A DNA stretch of 64,000 nt from Chloroflexota bacterium (GTDB lineage Bacteria; Chloroflexota; JAHJIN01). The position numbers and the translations under genes are program-made. Below, one piece after another: positions 58,160 to 64,000 of this stretch. The notes beneath the pieces are model-generated. The model saw only the letters and a list, made by a program, of their open reading frames with translations, was not told the DNA's origin and searched no databases. The DNA is taken from assembly GCA_018823415.1 (NCBI GenBank), contig JAHJIN010000457.1, forward strand, positions 1 to 64,000, given 5' to 3'. Positions within the stretch are counted from its first letter, which is position 1, and every line of letters starts with the position of its first letter.

Positions 58160-59830
58160 ATGAAGCGAATTGCCCTGATCCTGACGACTCTGGCGCTGCT
58201 GGTCACGGCGTGCGACACGGCGACCCCGGCTCCCTCACCCACGGCGCCGCCCCCGAGTGCTGCGCCGACGGCGGCACCTGCCGGGGCACCTACGGTGGCA
58301 CCCAGCGCCACACCGGCCGGCCCGCGCGTGGACGCCCCGGCGTGGCCGGACAATGCCATCATCTATGAGGTCTTTGTCCGCTCCTTCTGCGACTCGGACG
58401 ACGACGGCATCGGCGACCTGCGCGGCCTTACGTCCAGGCTGGATTACCTCAACGACGGCGACCCCAACACCGATACGGACCTGGGCGTGGATGCCATCTG
58501 GCTCATGCCGATTTTCGCGTCGCCCAGCTATCACGGCTATGACACCACCGACTATTATCGGGTGAACCCCGATTATGGCACCAACGAGGACCTGGTGGCG
58601 CTGGTGCAAGAGGCCCACAAGCGCGGCATTCGCGTGATCCTGGACTATGTGGCCGGCCACACGTCCAACCTGCACCCGTTTTTCCTCGACGCGCACCACA
58701 ACCCGGCCTCCCAGTACACGCCATTCTACCAGTGGCTCGACGACAAGAATGGCAGCTATGCCGGCTTTGCCAGCCTGGCCTCCATGCCCTCGCTGAACTA
58801 TGATTCGCCCGAGACGGTGGCCTATATGCTGGATATGGCCCGGTACTGGATGGACCTGGACGGCGATGGCGATTACACCGACGGCATCGACGGGTTCCGC
58901 TGCGACTATGCCAAGGGGCCGCCGCACGCCTTTTGGAAGCAGCTTCGCGCCGAGACCAAAAAGCTCAACCCCAATTTCTATCTGCTGGCCGAAGTCTGGG
59001 ACAGCAATCCCCAGGTCATCACGCCGTATTACGACGCCGAGTTTGACGCCACGTTCGACTTTGTGCTCTATTTCATGCTCGGCGGCAACGAGACCAAGGT
59101 GGGCGACGGCGTGCTGGCCGGGACCACCAAGCCCCGGTTCATCGAAATCCCCCTCAAGGGCCGCGAAAAGCTCTACCCGGCCGGTGCGCAGATCGTGCCG
59201 TTTATCAGCAATCACGACACCAACCGCGTGATGAGCGACGTGCAGGGTGACATGCGCCGGGCCAAGCTGGGGGCCACGCTGCTCCTGACGCTCCCGGGCA
59301 CGCCGCTCATCTACTATGGCGAAGAGATCGGCATGCCCGGTATCAAGGGCGGCGGCAACCCGTACTGGGACGAGTACCGCCGTGAGCCGATGGACTGGTA
59401 CGCGGCCGAGAGCGGCCCGGGCATGACCACCTGGTTCCAGCCCGGGAACCGCTACAACAAGCCCAACGACGGCATTTCGCTGGAAGAACAGCGCGGCGTG
59501 CCCGGCTCGCTATGGGAGCACTATCACGCCCTCATTGCCCTGCGTGACGAGTACCCGGTTCTGCGCGCCGGCGCGCGTATCCCGGTCGCCACCGACCAGG
59601 ACAGCGTCTATGCCTTTTTGCGTGACAATGGCAGCGAGCGCATTCTGGTGGTGCTCAATTTCGCTGACCAGAAGACGCCGGTCACGCTGACCCTGGACGA
59701 TGCCGGATCCATCGCCGGCCCGGTGCGTGACCTGCTCACCGGCGAGAGCCTGCCGGCCATCACCGGTGCCAGCTATCAGCTCACTTTGGAGCCGCTGACC
59801 GGCCACGTGCTATTGATCGGTGCGCCGTAG
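58160..59830 (+). CDS. Secreted GH13 alpha-amylase-family lipoprotein
   Basis: 556 residues: lipobox LLVTAC, a Thr/Pro/Ala linker, then a GH13 barrel. The nucleophile is in IDGFRCDYAKG, the acid/base Glu in LLAEVWDSNP and the third Asp in FISNHDTNRV. The C-terminal beta domain follows. It cleaves alpha-glucosidic bonds, and lipid anchoring implies starch or maltodextrin use at the cell surface. GAGGTGAACC precedes the ATG. It is the last of the YdjC-ADA-GH13 gene string. Confidence 0.92.
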   Translation: MKRIALILTTLALLVTACDTATPAPSPTAPPPSAAPTAAPAGAPTVAPSATPAGPRVDAPAWPDNAIIYEVFVRSFCDSDDDGIGDLRGLTSRLDYLNDGDPNTDTDLGVDAIWLMPIFASPSYHGYDTTDYYRVNPDYGTNEDLVALVQEAHKRGIRVILDYVAGHTSNLHPFFLDAHHNPASQYTPFYQWLDDKNGSYAGFASLASMPSLNYDSPETVAYMLDMARYWMDLDGDGDYTDGIDGFRCDYAKGPPHAFWKQLRAETKKLNPNFYLLAEVWDSNPQVITPYYDAEFDATFDFVLYFMLGGNETKVGDGVLAGTTKPRFIEIPLKGREKLYPAGAQIVPFISNHDTNRVMSDVQGDMRRAKLGATLLLTLPGTPLIYYGEEIGMPGIKGGGNPYWDEYRREPMDWYAAESGPGMTTWFQPGNRYNKPNDGISLEEQRGVPGSLWEHYHALIALRDEYPVLRAGARIPVATDQDSVYAFLRDNGSERILVVLNFADQKTPVTLTLDDAGSIAGPVRDLLTGESLPAITGASYQLTLEPLTGHVLLIGAP

Positions 59831-59838
59831 GCTCCATT

Positions 59839-59908
59839 CACCGCAGAGCACGCAGAGGGCGCAGAGACTCTTGATCTGTTCAGCGTTCTCAGCGATCTCG
59901 GCGGTTAG
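59839..59908 (+). repeat. Dispersed repeat family B, copy 2
   Basis: Begins CACCGCAGAGCACGCAGAGG and ends CTCGGCGGTTAG. It matches the reverse complement of copy 1 at 29532-29598. It lies just after the GH13 stop. Confidence 0.8.
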
Positions 59909-59957
59909 ACTTCTGATCCGTCCAGGTTGGCCGGCGCGCCGCGAGGTCGGCGGTGTG

Positions 59958-59986
59958 TTGATTTTTGACCCAAAGTAACGTATAAT
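59958..59986 (+). promoter_or_regulatory. Promoter upstream of rpiB
   Basis: TTGATT (59958-59963), 17-bp spacer, TATAAT (59981-59986). The start near 59993 places repeat A copy 3 within the transcript leader. Confidence 0.75.
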
Positions 59987-59996
59987 CGAGGCCATC

Positions 59997-60080
59997 CCTA
60001 ACCTGGATAAACCAGAGCCAACCAGGTTGATGCTTCTGAAAATTCTTGCTCGTTGTACAAGAATTTCGCTGGTTAGGCCC
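59997..60080 (-). repeat. Dispersed repeat family A, copy 3 (inverted)
   Basis: Reverse complement begins GGGCCTAACCAGCGAAATTC and ends CCAGGTTAGG. About 80-85% identical to copies 1 and 2. It occupies the rpiB leader. Confidence 0.85.
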
Positions 60081-60097
60081 AAATCACGAGGTGAGGT

Positions 60098-60832
60098 GTG
60101 ACGGACGAGGCACGTGTGCGCGAGATCGTGCGGCAGGTGGTGACGCGGACCCAGCAGGGTCAGGGCCGGGGCAACAAGCCGCCCAGCCCCCGCTTTGTCA
60201 CCGCCGACGAGGTGACGGCTATCCCCGCCGGCGGCCAACTGGCCGTCGCACCCGGTACGCGCCTCACGCCCCTGGCCCGGGACGCGGCCCGCGAGCGCGG
60301 CGTGCGCATTGTGGAAGGGGCCGCGAGCGTGACCCCGGCGCGGTCAGCCTCGCCAGACCGCGTCGCGCCGGACCCGCAGCGCACCGTTGCCATCGGCGCA
60401 GATCATGGCGGCTATGCCATGAAAGAGGACCTCAAAAAGTTGTTGGCTGAGCTGGGCTATACGCCCGATGACGTGGGCACCCACAGCGCCGAGGCCGTAG
60501 ACTACCCGGATTTCGCCCAGGCCGTGGCCGAGCGGGTGAGCCAGGGCCGGGCCTTGCGCGGTATCGTGGTGGACGGGGCCGGGATCGGCTCGTGCATGGC
60601 GGCCAACAAGGTGCCCGGCGTGCGTGCCGCCTTGTGCTACGACCTGTCTACCGCCCGCAACGCCCGCGAGCACAACGACGCCAACGTGCTCACCTTGGGC
60701 GCGCAACTCATCGGCCCGGCGCTGGCCCGCGACATCGTCCGCGCGTTCCTGACCACCGCCTGCACCGCCGAGCGCCACCAGCGCCGCGTTGCCAAGATCA
60801 TGGACATCGAGCGGCGGTATTTGCGTCGTTGA
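60098..60832 (+). CDS. rpiB: Ribose-5-phosphate isomerase B with BMC-cargo-like N-terminal extension
   Basis: 244 residues, well above the about 150 of ordinary RpiB. The C-terminal 150 residues are RpiB (VAIGADHGGYAMKEDLKKLL, GIVVDGAGIGSCMAANKVPG, NDANVLTLGAQLIG). The catalytic site near residue 159 reads GAGIGSCM, where many homologues have GTGIG(M/A)S. The first about 95 residues comprise an amphipathic helix (RVREIVRQVVTRTQQ), a flexible link, and a module (ADEVTAIPAGGQLAVAPGTR, LTPLARDAARERG) also found in cargo enzymes of bacterial microcompartments. GTG start with GAGGTGAG upstream. It is grouped with deoC, as in sugar-phosphate microcompartment loci, but no shell genes are in view. 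Confidence 0.88.
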   Translation: MTDEARVREIVRQVVTRTQQGQGRGNKPPSPRFVTADEVTAIPAGGQLAVAPGTRLTPLARDAARERGVRIVEGAASVTPARSASPDRVAPDPQRTVAIGADHGGYAMKEDLKKLLAELGYTPDDVGTHSAEAVDYPDFAQAVAERVSQGRALRGIVVDGAGIGSCMAANKVPGVRAALCYDLSTARNAREHNDANVLTLGAQLIGPALARDIVRAFLTTACTAERHQRRVAKIMDIERRYLRR

Positions 60833-60847
60833 ATGGAGGCGATCCAC

Positions 60848-61093
60848 ATGGAGGATCCGATGCTTGAGCGAATCACCATCAATCCCCAGGTCATGGTGGG
60901 GAAACCTGTGATCAGGGGCACGCGACTGACCGTCGAGTATATCCTCAATTTGCTGGCTCATGGCGCGACCATTGACGAGATACTCCAAGAATACGATGGT
61001 CTGGAGCCAGAAGACATTCAGGCTTGCTTGCTGTTTGCGGTTCAATCTCTGGAAAGCATCACCTTCATGCCTCTGGCGATGGAGTTGGCCTGA
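60848..61093 (+). CDS. DUF433 antitoxin-type protein
   Basis: An 81-residue protein with the DUF433 pattern ITINPQVMVGKPVIRGTR, then LTVEYILNLLAHGATIDEIL. Family members are usually antitoxins or DNA-binding partners of PIN-like DUF5615 proteins. I choose ATG 60848 (GGAGG eight bases upstream) among three in-frame starts. Its stop abuts the next ATG. GC is lower than in rpiB and deoC. Confidence 0.88.
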   Translation: MEDPMLERITINPQVMVGKPVIRGTRLTVEYILNLLAHGATIDEILQEYDGLEPEDIQACLLFAVQSLESITFMPLAMELA

Positions 61094-61474
61094 ATGCGCT
61101 TTCTGGTGGACGAGTGTACCGGCCCCGCCGTAGCGCAATGGCTGCGCGCGCAGCAGCACGATGTCTTTTCCATCTTTGAACAAGCACGTGGACTGGATGA
61201 TGACGAGATCATCCAAAAAGCGTTCGAGGATGATCGGATCCTGATCACGAATGACAAGGACTTTGGGGAAAAGGTATACCGGGAGCAGTGGCCGCATCGC
61301 GGAGTAGTGCTGCTGCGTCTGGGTGATGAGCGGGCGCTGAACAAGATCAATGTTCTGCAACGACTTTTTGCCAAGCACGCGGATCAGTTGGTTGGGCAAT
61401 TTGTTGTAGTGACAGAGACGACTATTCGCTTTGCCCGTCAACGGCCGGATGACTTGCGAATGGGGATCGAATGA
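61094..61474 (+). CDS. DUF5615 PIN-like toxin-type protein
   Basis: A 126-residue Mut7-C/DUF5615 PIN-like protein: [20 protein letters not shown] with conserved acidic residues, then [13 protein letters not shown]. It directly follows DUF433, the typical toxin-antitoxin arrangement. The final ATGA overlaps the deoC start, so the pair sits inside the pentose-phosphate gene group and may affect its translation. Lower GC suggests insertion by transfer. Confidence 0.88.
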   Translation: MRFLVDECTGPAVAQWLRAQQHDVFSIFEQARGLDDDEIIQKAFEDDRILITNDKDFGEKVYREQWPHRGVVLLRLGDERALNKINVLQRLFAKHADQLVGQFVVVTETTIRFARQRPDDLRMGIE

Positions 61475-62403
61475 CTAGTCTAGACACAGAACGGCTCATC
61501 GAAACCATCACCCGTGAGGTGTTGACCATCCTGCGCCAGGGTGGTGGACTGGCGACCGGCATCGGCACCTGCGCCGACGGCAGCGTGTGCGTCTCGTGCG
61601 GGCTGTGCGTGGTCAAGTCGCCGGACGGCGTCCAGCAGGTGGTGGCAGCCGGGGCAGACCGCATTGGAGCCAGCCTGGGCGTCGCTGACGTGGCTCAACA
61701 ACTCGCCCGGTTCATCGACCACACCATTTTAAAGGCCGAGGCCACCGAGTCCCAGGTCCGCCAGTTGTGCGCCGAGGCCGCGCAGTACAGCTTTGCCGCC
61801 GTCTGCGTGAACCCCACCTGGGTGCACCTGTGCGCCGAACTGCTCTGCAACACGCCGGTCAAGGTCTGCACCGTGGTCGGTTTTCCCCTGGGGGCCACGC
61901 TCCCGGAGGTCAAGGCCTATGAGACGCGGCGTTGCATCCGGTTGGGCGCTGACGAAATTGACATGGTCATCAACGTGGGGGCGCTCAAGAGCGGCGACTA
62001 TGCCCTGGTGGAGCGCGACATCGCCGGGGTGGCCGCTGCCTGCCGCGAAGAAGGCGCGCACAGCAAGGTCATTATCGAGGCCGCCCTGCTCACCGACGAG
62101 GAAAAGATACAGGCGTGCACGCTGTCCAAGTCGGCCGGGGCCGACTTTGTGAAAACGTCCACCGGTTTTGGCCCCGGCGGGGCCACCGTGGATGACGTGG
62201 CCCTGATGCGGCGCGTGGTGGGGCCGGCCATGGGCGTCAAGGCGGCCGGCGGCATCCGCTCCTTCCAGGACGCCGAGGGCCTGGTGCGGGCCGGGGCCAC
62301 GCGCATTGGAGCCAGTGCCAGCGTGCGGATCATGCAAGAGGCCGCCGGCGCCAAGGTTGCGGCCGACCAGCCCCGGGCGGCCCGGGCCAGCGTGGGAGAA
62401 TAG
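61471..62403 (+). CDS. deoC: Deoxyribose-phosphate aldolase with Cys-rich N-terminal extension
   Basis: 310 residues versus about 220 for ordinary DeoC. The aldolase core has the Schiff-base Lys in [16 protein letters not shown], the catalytic Asp in [15 protein letters not shown], and the C-terminal GGIRSFQDA. The first about 80 residues begin with an amphipathic helix ([19 protein letters not shown]). A cysteine-rich segment follows ([15 protein letters not shown]), then a [17 protein letters not shown] linker, a form I associate with microcompartment-linked DeoC. It cleaves deoxyribose-5-phosphate to acetaldehyde and glyceraldehyde-3-phosphate. Coupled by ATGA to the toxin gene. Confidence 0.9.
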   Translation: MTSLDTERLIETITREVLTILRQGGGLATGIGTCADGSVCVSCGLCVVKSPDGVQQVVAAGADRIGASLGVADVAQQLARFIDHTILKAEATESQVRQLCAEAAQYSFAAVCVNPTWVHLCAELLCNTPVKVCTVVGFPLGATLPEVKAYETRRCIRLGADEIDMVINVGALKSGDYALVERDIAGVAAACREEGAHSKVIIEAALLTDEEKIQACTLSKSAGADFVKTSTGFGPGGATVDDVALMRRVVGPAMGVKAAGGIRSFQDAEGLVRAGATRIGASASVRIMQEAAGAKVAADQPRAARASVGE

Positions 62404-62406
62404 CCC

Positions 62407-63840
62407 ATGATTCATCGGGCAAGGCCGGTGCTGAGCGCCGTGGCCCGTTTCATGCTTGCCGTCGTGCTCGTGGGAACAGTGCTGGGCGTTGTAAGCGGAT
62501 CGGCCCGGGCCGATAACCCCATCACCGTGAGTGGCTCTACGACTGCCAGCGAGTTTCCCCAGGCGTTGGTCTTTCGGCTCTCGGCTACTGACAGCGCAGC
62601 CGACATCACCAAAATCGAGTTGCGCTTCAAGCAGCGCGGCGACGCATCCACCGAGATTGCCAAACCCGAGTTCGTGCCGGGTCGCCAGGTCGAGGCCACC
62701 TATCGTTGGAAGACCGACAAGACCCAGGTGCCTCCCGGCGCTGCCGTCGAGTTTTACTGGATCGTGTCCGATGCGGCCGGCAACACGCTGACCACCGAGA
62801 CGCAGACCGTCTTTTACGATGACCTGCGCTTTCCCTGGAAGCAGCGTCGGAATGACGACATTGCCTTTTACTGGTACAAGGGCAGCGACGACTTTGGCGA
62901 TTATGTATTCAACGTCGCTACCAGTGCCCTGGGCCGCATCTCTACTGACATTGGTGCGCAGGTCGAGTATCCTATCCGCATCTATGCCTATGCGAACCAG
63001 GACGACTTTCGCTCGGCGTTCCCATCACTGGGCGGCACCCGGTTATGGATTGGTGGTCAAGCGTTTCCTGATCTGGCGATCACCGTGCAAATCCTGCCAG
63101 ACGCGGGCGATGATACCGACTGGATCCACGACGTGATCCCGCACGAGATCAGCCACCTGGTCTTTTACCAGGCTACACACCATCCGCCGGCCGATCCGCC
63201 GCGCTGGCTGGACGAGGGCCTGGCCCAGTACAACGAAGAATCCGACCAGTGGTATGCGATAGCGTTGGTGGAGGATGCCGCCGAGAACGGCACGCTGTTT
63301 TCGCTCAAGGTGTTGAGCGGCAGCTTTTTCAACGACCCGGACAAGACCCGGTTGGCCTACGCCGAGAGCTATCACGCCGTAGGGTATATATTCGATACCT
63401 ACGGGCGCGAGGGGATGGCCCGGCTCATCGCCGCGTTTGGGGCAGGCAAAACCCGAGATGCTGCTTTCCAGGAGGCTTTGGGCCTCTCGCTGGACGATTT
63501 CGACCAGCAGTGGCAGCGTAGCCTGGGGGTGACACCGGCCACGGCCCTGCCGTCGCCCACGCCATTGCCCACGGAGGACCGGCCCTGGCTCAACCCCACC
63601 GCGCCACCCTGGGCCAAAAAGACACCGGGCGGTCCCGAGGCGACGGCCATCACGCCCACCACACCCGGGACGCCGGTCGTGCAGGTGCAGACGCCGCCGC
63701 CGGTGGCACCGACCGGCACGCCGGTGCCGGGCAATGACACCCCGGTGTGGCTGACGGTCGTTGGCGGCACGTTCTGCTGTGCTAGCGCGGTCCTGGCAGT
63801 GGCCTTTTTGGTGGGGTTGGTTTGGCTGGTGCGGCGATAG
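62407..63840 (+). CDS. Membrane-anchored gluzincin peptidase (peptidase MA-like)
   Basis: 477 residues with a signal peptide (about 13-35), a beta domain (about 38-135), then a zinc peptidase. The HExxH motif is VIPHEISHLVFYQ, and the gluzincin Glu is in RWLDEGLAQYNEES. A Pro/Thr-rich segment ends in a C-terminal membrane helix (VAFLVGLVWLVRR). It therefore faces outside, anchored at its C-terminus. Substrate unknown. GGGAGA precedes ATG 62407, only 4 bp after deoC, though a functional link is not evident. Confidence 0.88.
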   Translation: MIHRARPVLSAVARFMLAVVLVGTVLGVVSGSARADNPITVSGSTTASEFPQALVFRLSATDSAADITKIELRFKQRGDASTEIAKPEFVPGRQVEATYRWKTDKTQVPPGAAVEFYWIVSDAAGNTLTTETQTVFYDDLRFPWKQRRNDDIAFYWYKGSDDFGDYVFNVATSALGRISTDIGAQVEYPIRIYAYANQDDFRSAFPSLGGTRLWIGGQAFPDLAITVQILPDAGDDTDWIHDVIPHEISHLVFYQATHHPPADPPRWLDEGLAQYNEESDQWYAIALVEDAAENGTLFSLKVLSGSFFNDPDKTRLAYAESYHAVGYIFDTYGREGMARLIAAFGAGKTRDAAFQEALGLSLDDFDQQWQRSLGVTPATALPSPTPLPTEDRPWLNPTAPPWAKKTPGGPEATAITPTTPGTPVVQVQTPPPVAPTGTPVPGNDTPVWLTVVGGTFCCASAVLAVAFLVGLVWLVRR

Positions 63841-63859
63841 ATAACCAAAGGAGCCTAGA

Positions 63860-64000
63860 ATGTCTCCCTCGACATGTCCTTGTTGCGGCAAAGCTTCGAT
63901 TCCGTGGCGAAGAAGAATGTCAGTGAGTTACGCACGTTCACTCACATGTAGTGAATGTGGCGAAACGCTAGGTTATCCTGTTTGGAAAATCATCCTGAAT
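63860..64000 (+). CDS. Zinc-ribbon protein, N-terminal part (cut by window end)
   Basis: Not in the ORF track because it is open at the end. ATG 63860 with AGGAG six bases upstream gives MSPSTCPCCGKASIPWRRRM and continues to SLTCSECGETLGYPVW at the edge. Two CxxC knuckles form a zinc ribbon. The base composition is lower in GC than its neighbours. The rest, possibly with membrane helices, lies beyond the window. Confidence 0.75.
   Translation, partial: MSPSTCPCCGKASIPWRRRMSVSYARSLTCSECGETLGYPVWKIILN

Noticed and set aside
59810-60238. 142-codon minus-strand ORF containing LCALCVLCG
   Set aside because: Typical false protein made of repeat families A and B.
60046-60450. ORF starting MLVVQEF and similar frames at 1841-2074 and 39034-39285
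   Set aside because: They arise from dispersed repeat family A read in one frame; no Shine-Dalgarno, and they overlap real genes.
1-64000. CRISPR array, prophage, rRNA operon or replication origin
   Set aside because: None of their signatures was seen: no evenly spaced short repeats, no phage structural genes, no 16S/23S segments, and no dnaA-box cluster.

Overview
The window looks like a chromosomal segment of a high-GC, mesophilic to moderately thermophilic member of the Chloroflexota (Anaerolineae/Ardenticatenia-like). The evidence is: many secreted proteins with Thr/Pro (PTPT) linkers, bacterial SH3 arrays and TolB-like propellers; cyclase-AAA-TPR and STAND-TPR regulators; a mevalonate pathway with an archaeal-type HMG-CoA synthase; and many short palindromic dispersed repeats. 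No replication origin, rRNA operon, CRISPR array or prophage is visible.

Layout. 1-1.4 kb: left part of an IS607-type element (serine recombinase TnpA plus truncated TnpB) that has cut a DHH-family phosphoesterase gene inside a G-run. 1.7-2.3 kb: repeats, then a consensus promoter and a long leader. 2.3-6.9 kb: a housekeeping operon, rpsB-tsf-pyrH-frr-uppS-cdsA. 7.0-9.0 kb: 7TM-GAF sensor with a C-terminal helix-turn-helix-like module that recurs in a STAND ATPase at 44 kb. 9.0-15.8 kb: mevalonate cluster (class II HMG-CoA reductase, archaeal-type HMG-CoA synthase, a thiolase-like protein lacking its catalytic residues, a DUF35/OB-fold protein and mevalonate kinase), interrupted by a low-GC lipoprotein gene and a secreted seven-repeat propeller gene. 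15.8-30.4 kb: minus-strand genes for a DEAD helicase, lipoproteins, MATE transporter, nitroreductase, two large envelope proteins, an rRNA methyltransferase, an SLC13/RCK transporter and TlyA. 30.5-35.7 kb: leuC-leuD-leuB and a citramalate synthase (branched-chain amino acids). 35.8-40.1 kb: cyclase-AAA-TPR regulator and an enoyl-CoA hydratase-family enzyme. 40.2-49.0 kb (minus): secreted protein, STAND regulator, Bax-inhibitor-like protein, GT-C and GT2 glycosyltransferases, TrmD. 49.1-53.3 kb: a quinone/prenyl cluster (UbiE/MenG, polyprenyl-diphosphate synthase, radical SAM-SPASM, UbiA). 53.4-59.8 kb: tRNA-Arg(UCG), class I aldolase, zinc-ribbon membrane protein, YdjC deacetylase, adenosine deaminase-family protein, GH13 lipoprotein. 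60-62.4 kb: rpiB and deoC with N-terminal extensions like those of microcompartment cargo, separated by a DUF433/DUF5615 toxin-antitoxin pair. 62.4-64 kb: a membrane-anchored gluzincin peptidase and a partial zinc-ribbon gene.

How the genes work together. uppS, the polyprenyl-diphosphate synthase and UbiA all use isoprenoid precursors, which the mevalonate cluster could supply. LeuC/LeuD can serve both leucine and citramalate-derived isoleucine synthesis. Promoters are unusually easy to read: most have TATAAT or a close variant at -10, many with an extended TGn element, and several a -35 box at 17 bp. Two (tnpA, tlyA) sit so close to the start codon that the mRNAs should be leaderless.

The strongest leads are the catalytically degenerate thiolase in an otherwise intact archaeal-type HMG-CoA synthase operon, the module shared by the 7TM-GAF sensor and the STAND ATPase, the cargo-like tails on RpiB and DeoC, the palindromes overlapping TAG stop codons, and a shared [FY]LPLVL[RK] C-terminal motif on secreted proteins. 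All identifications were made by reading the sequence; no database search was run.
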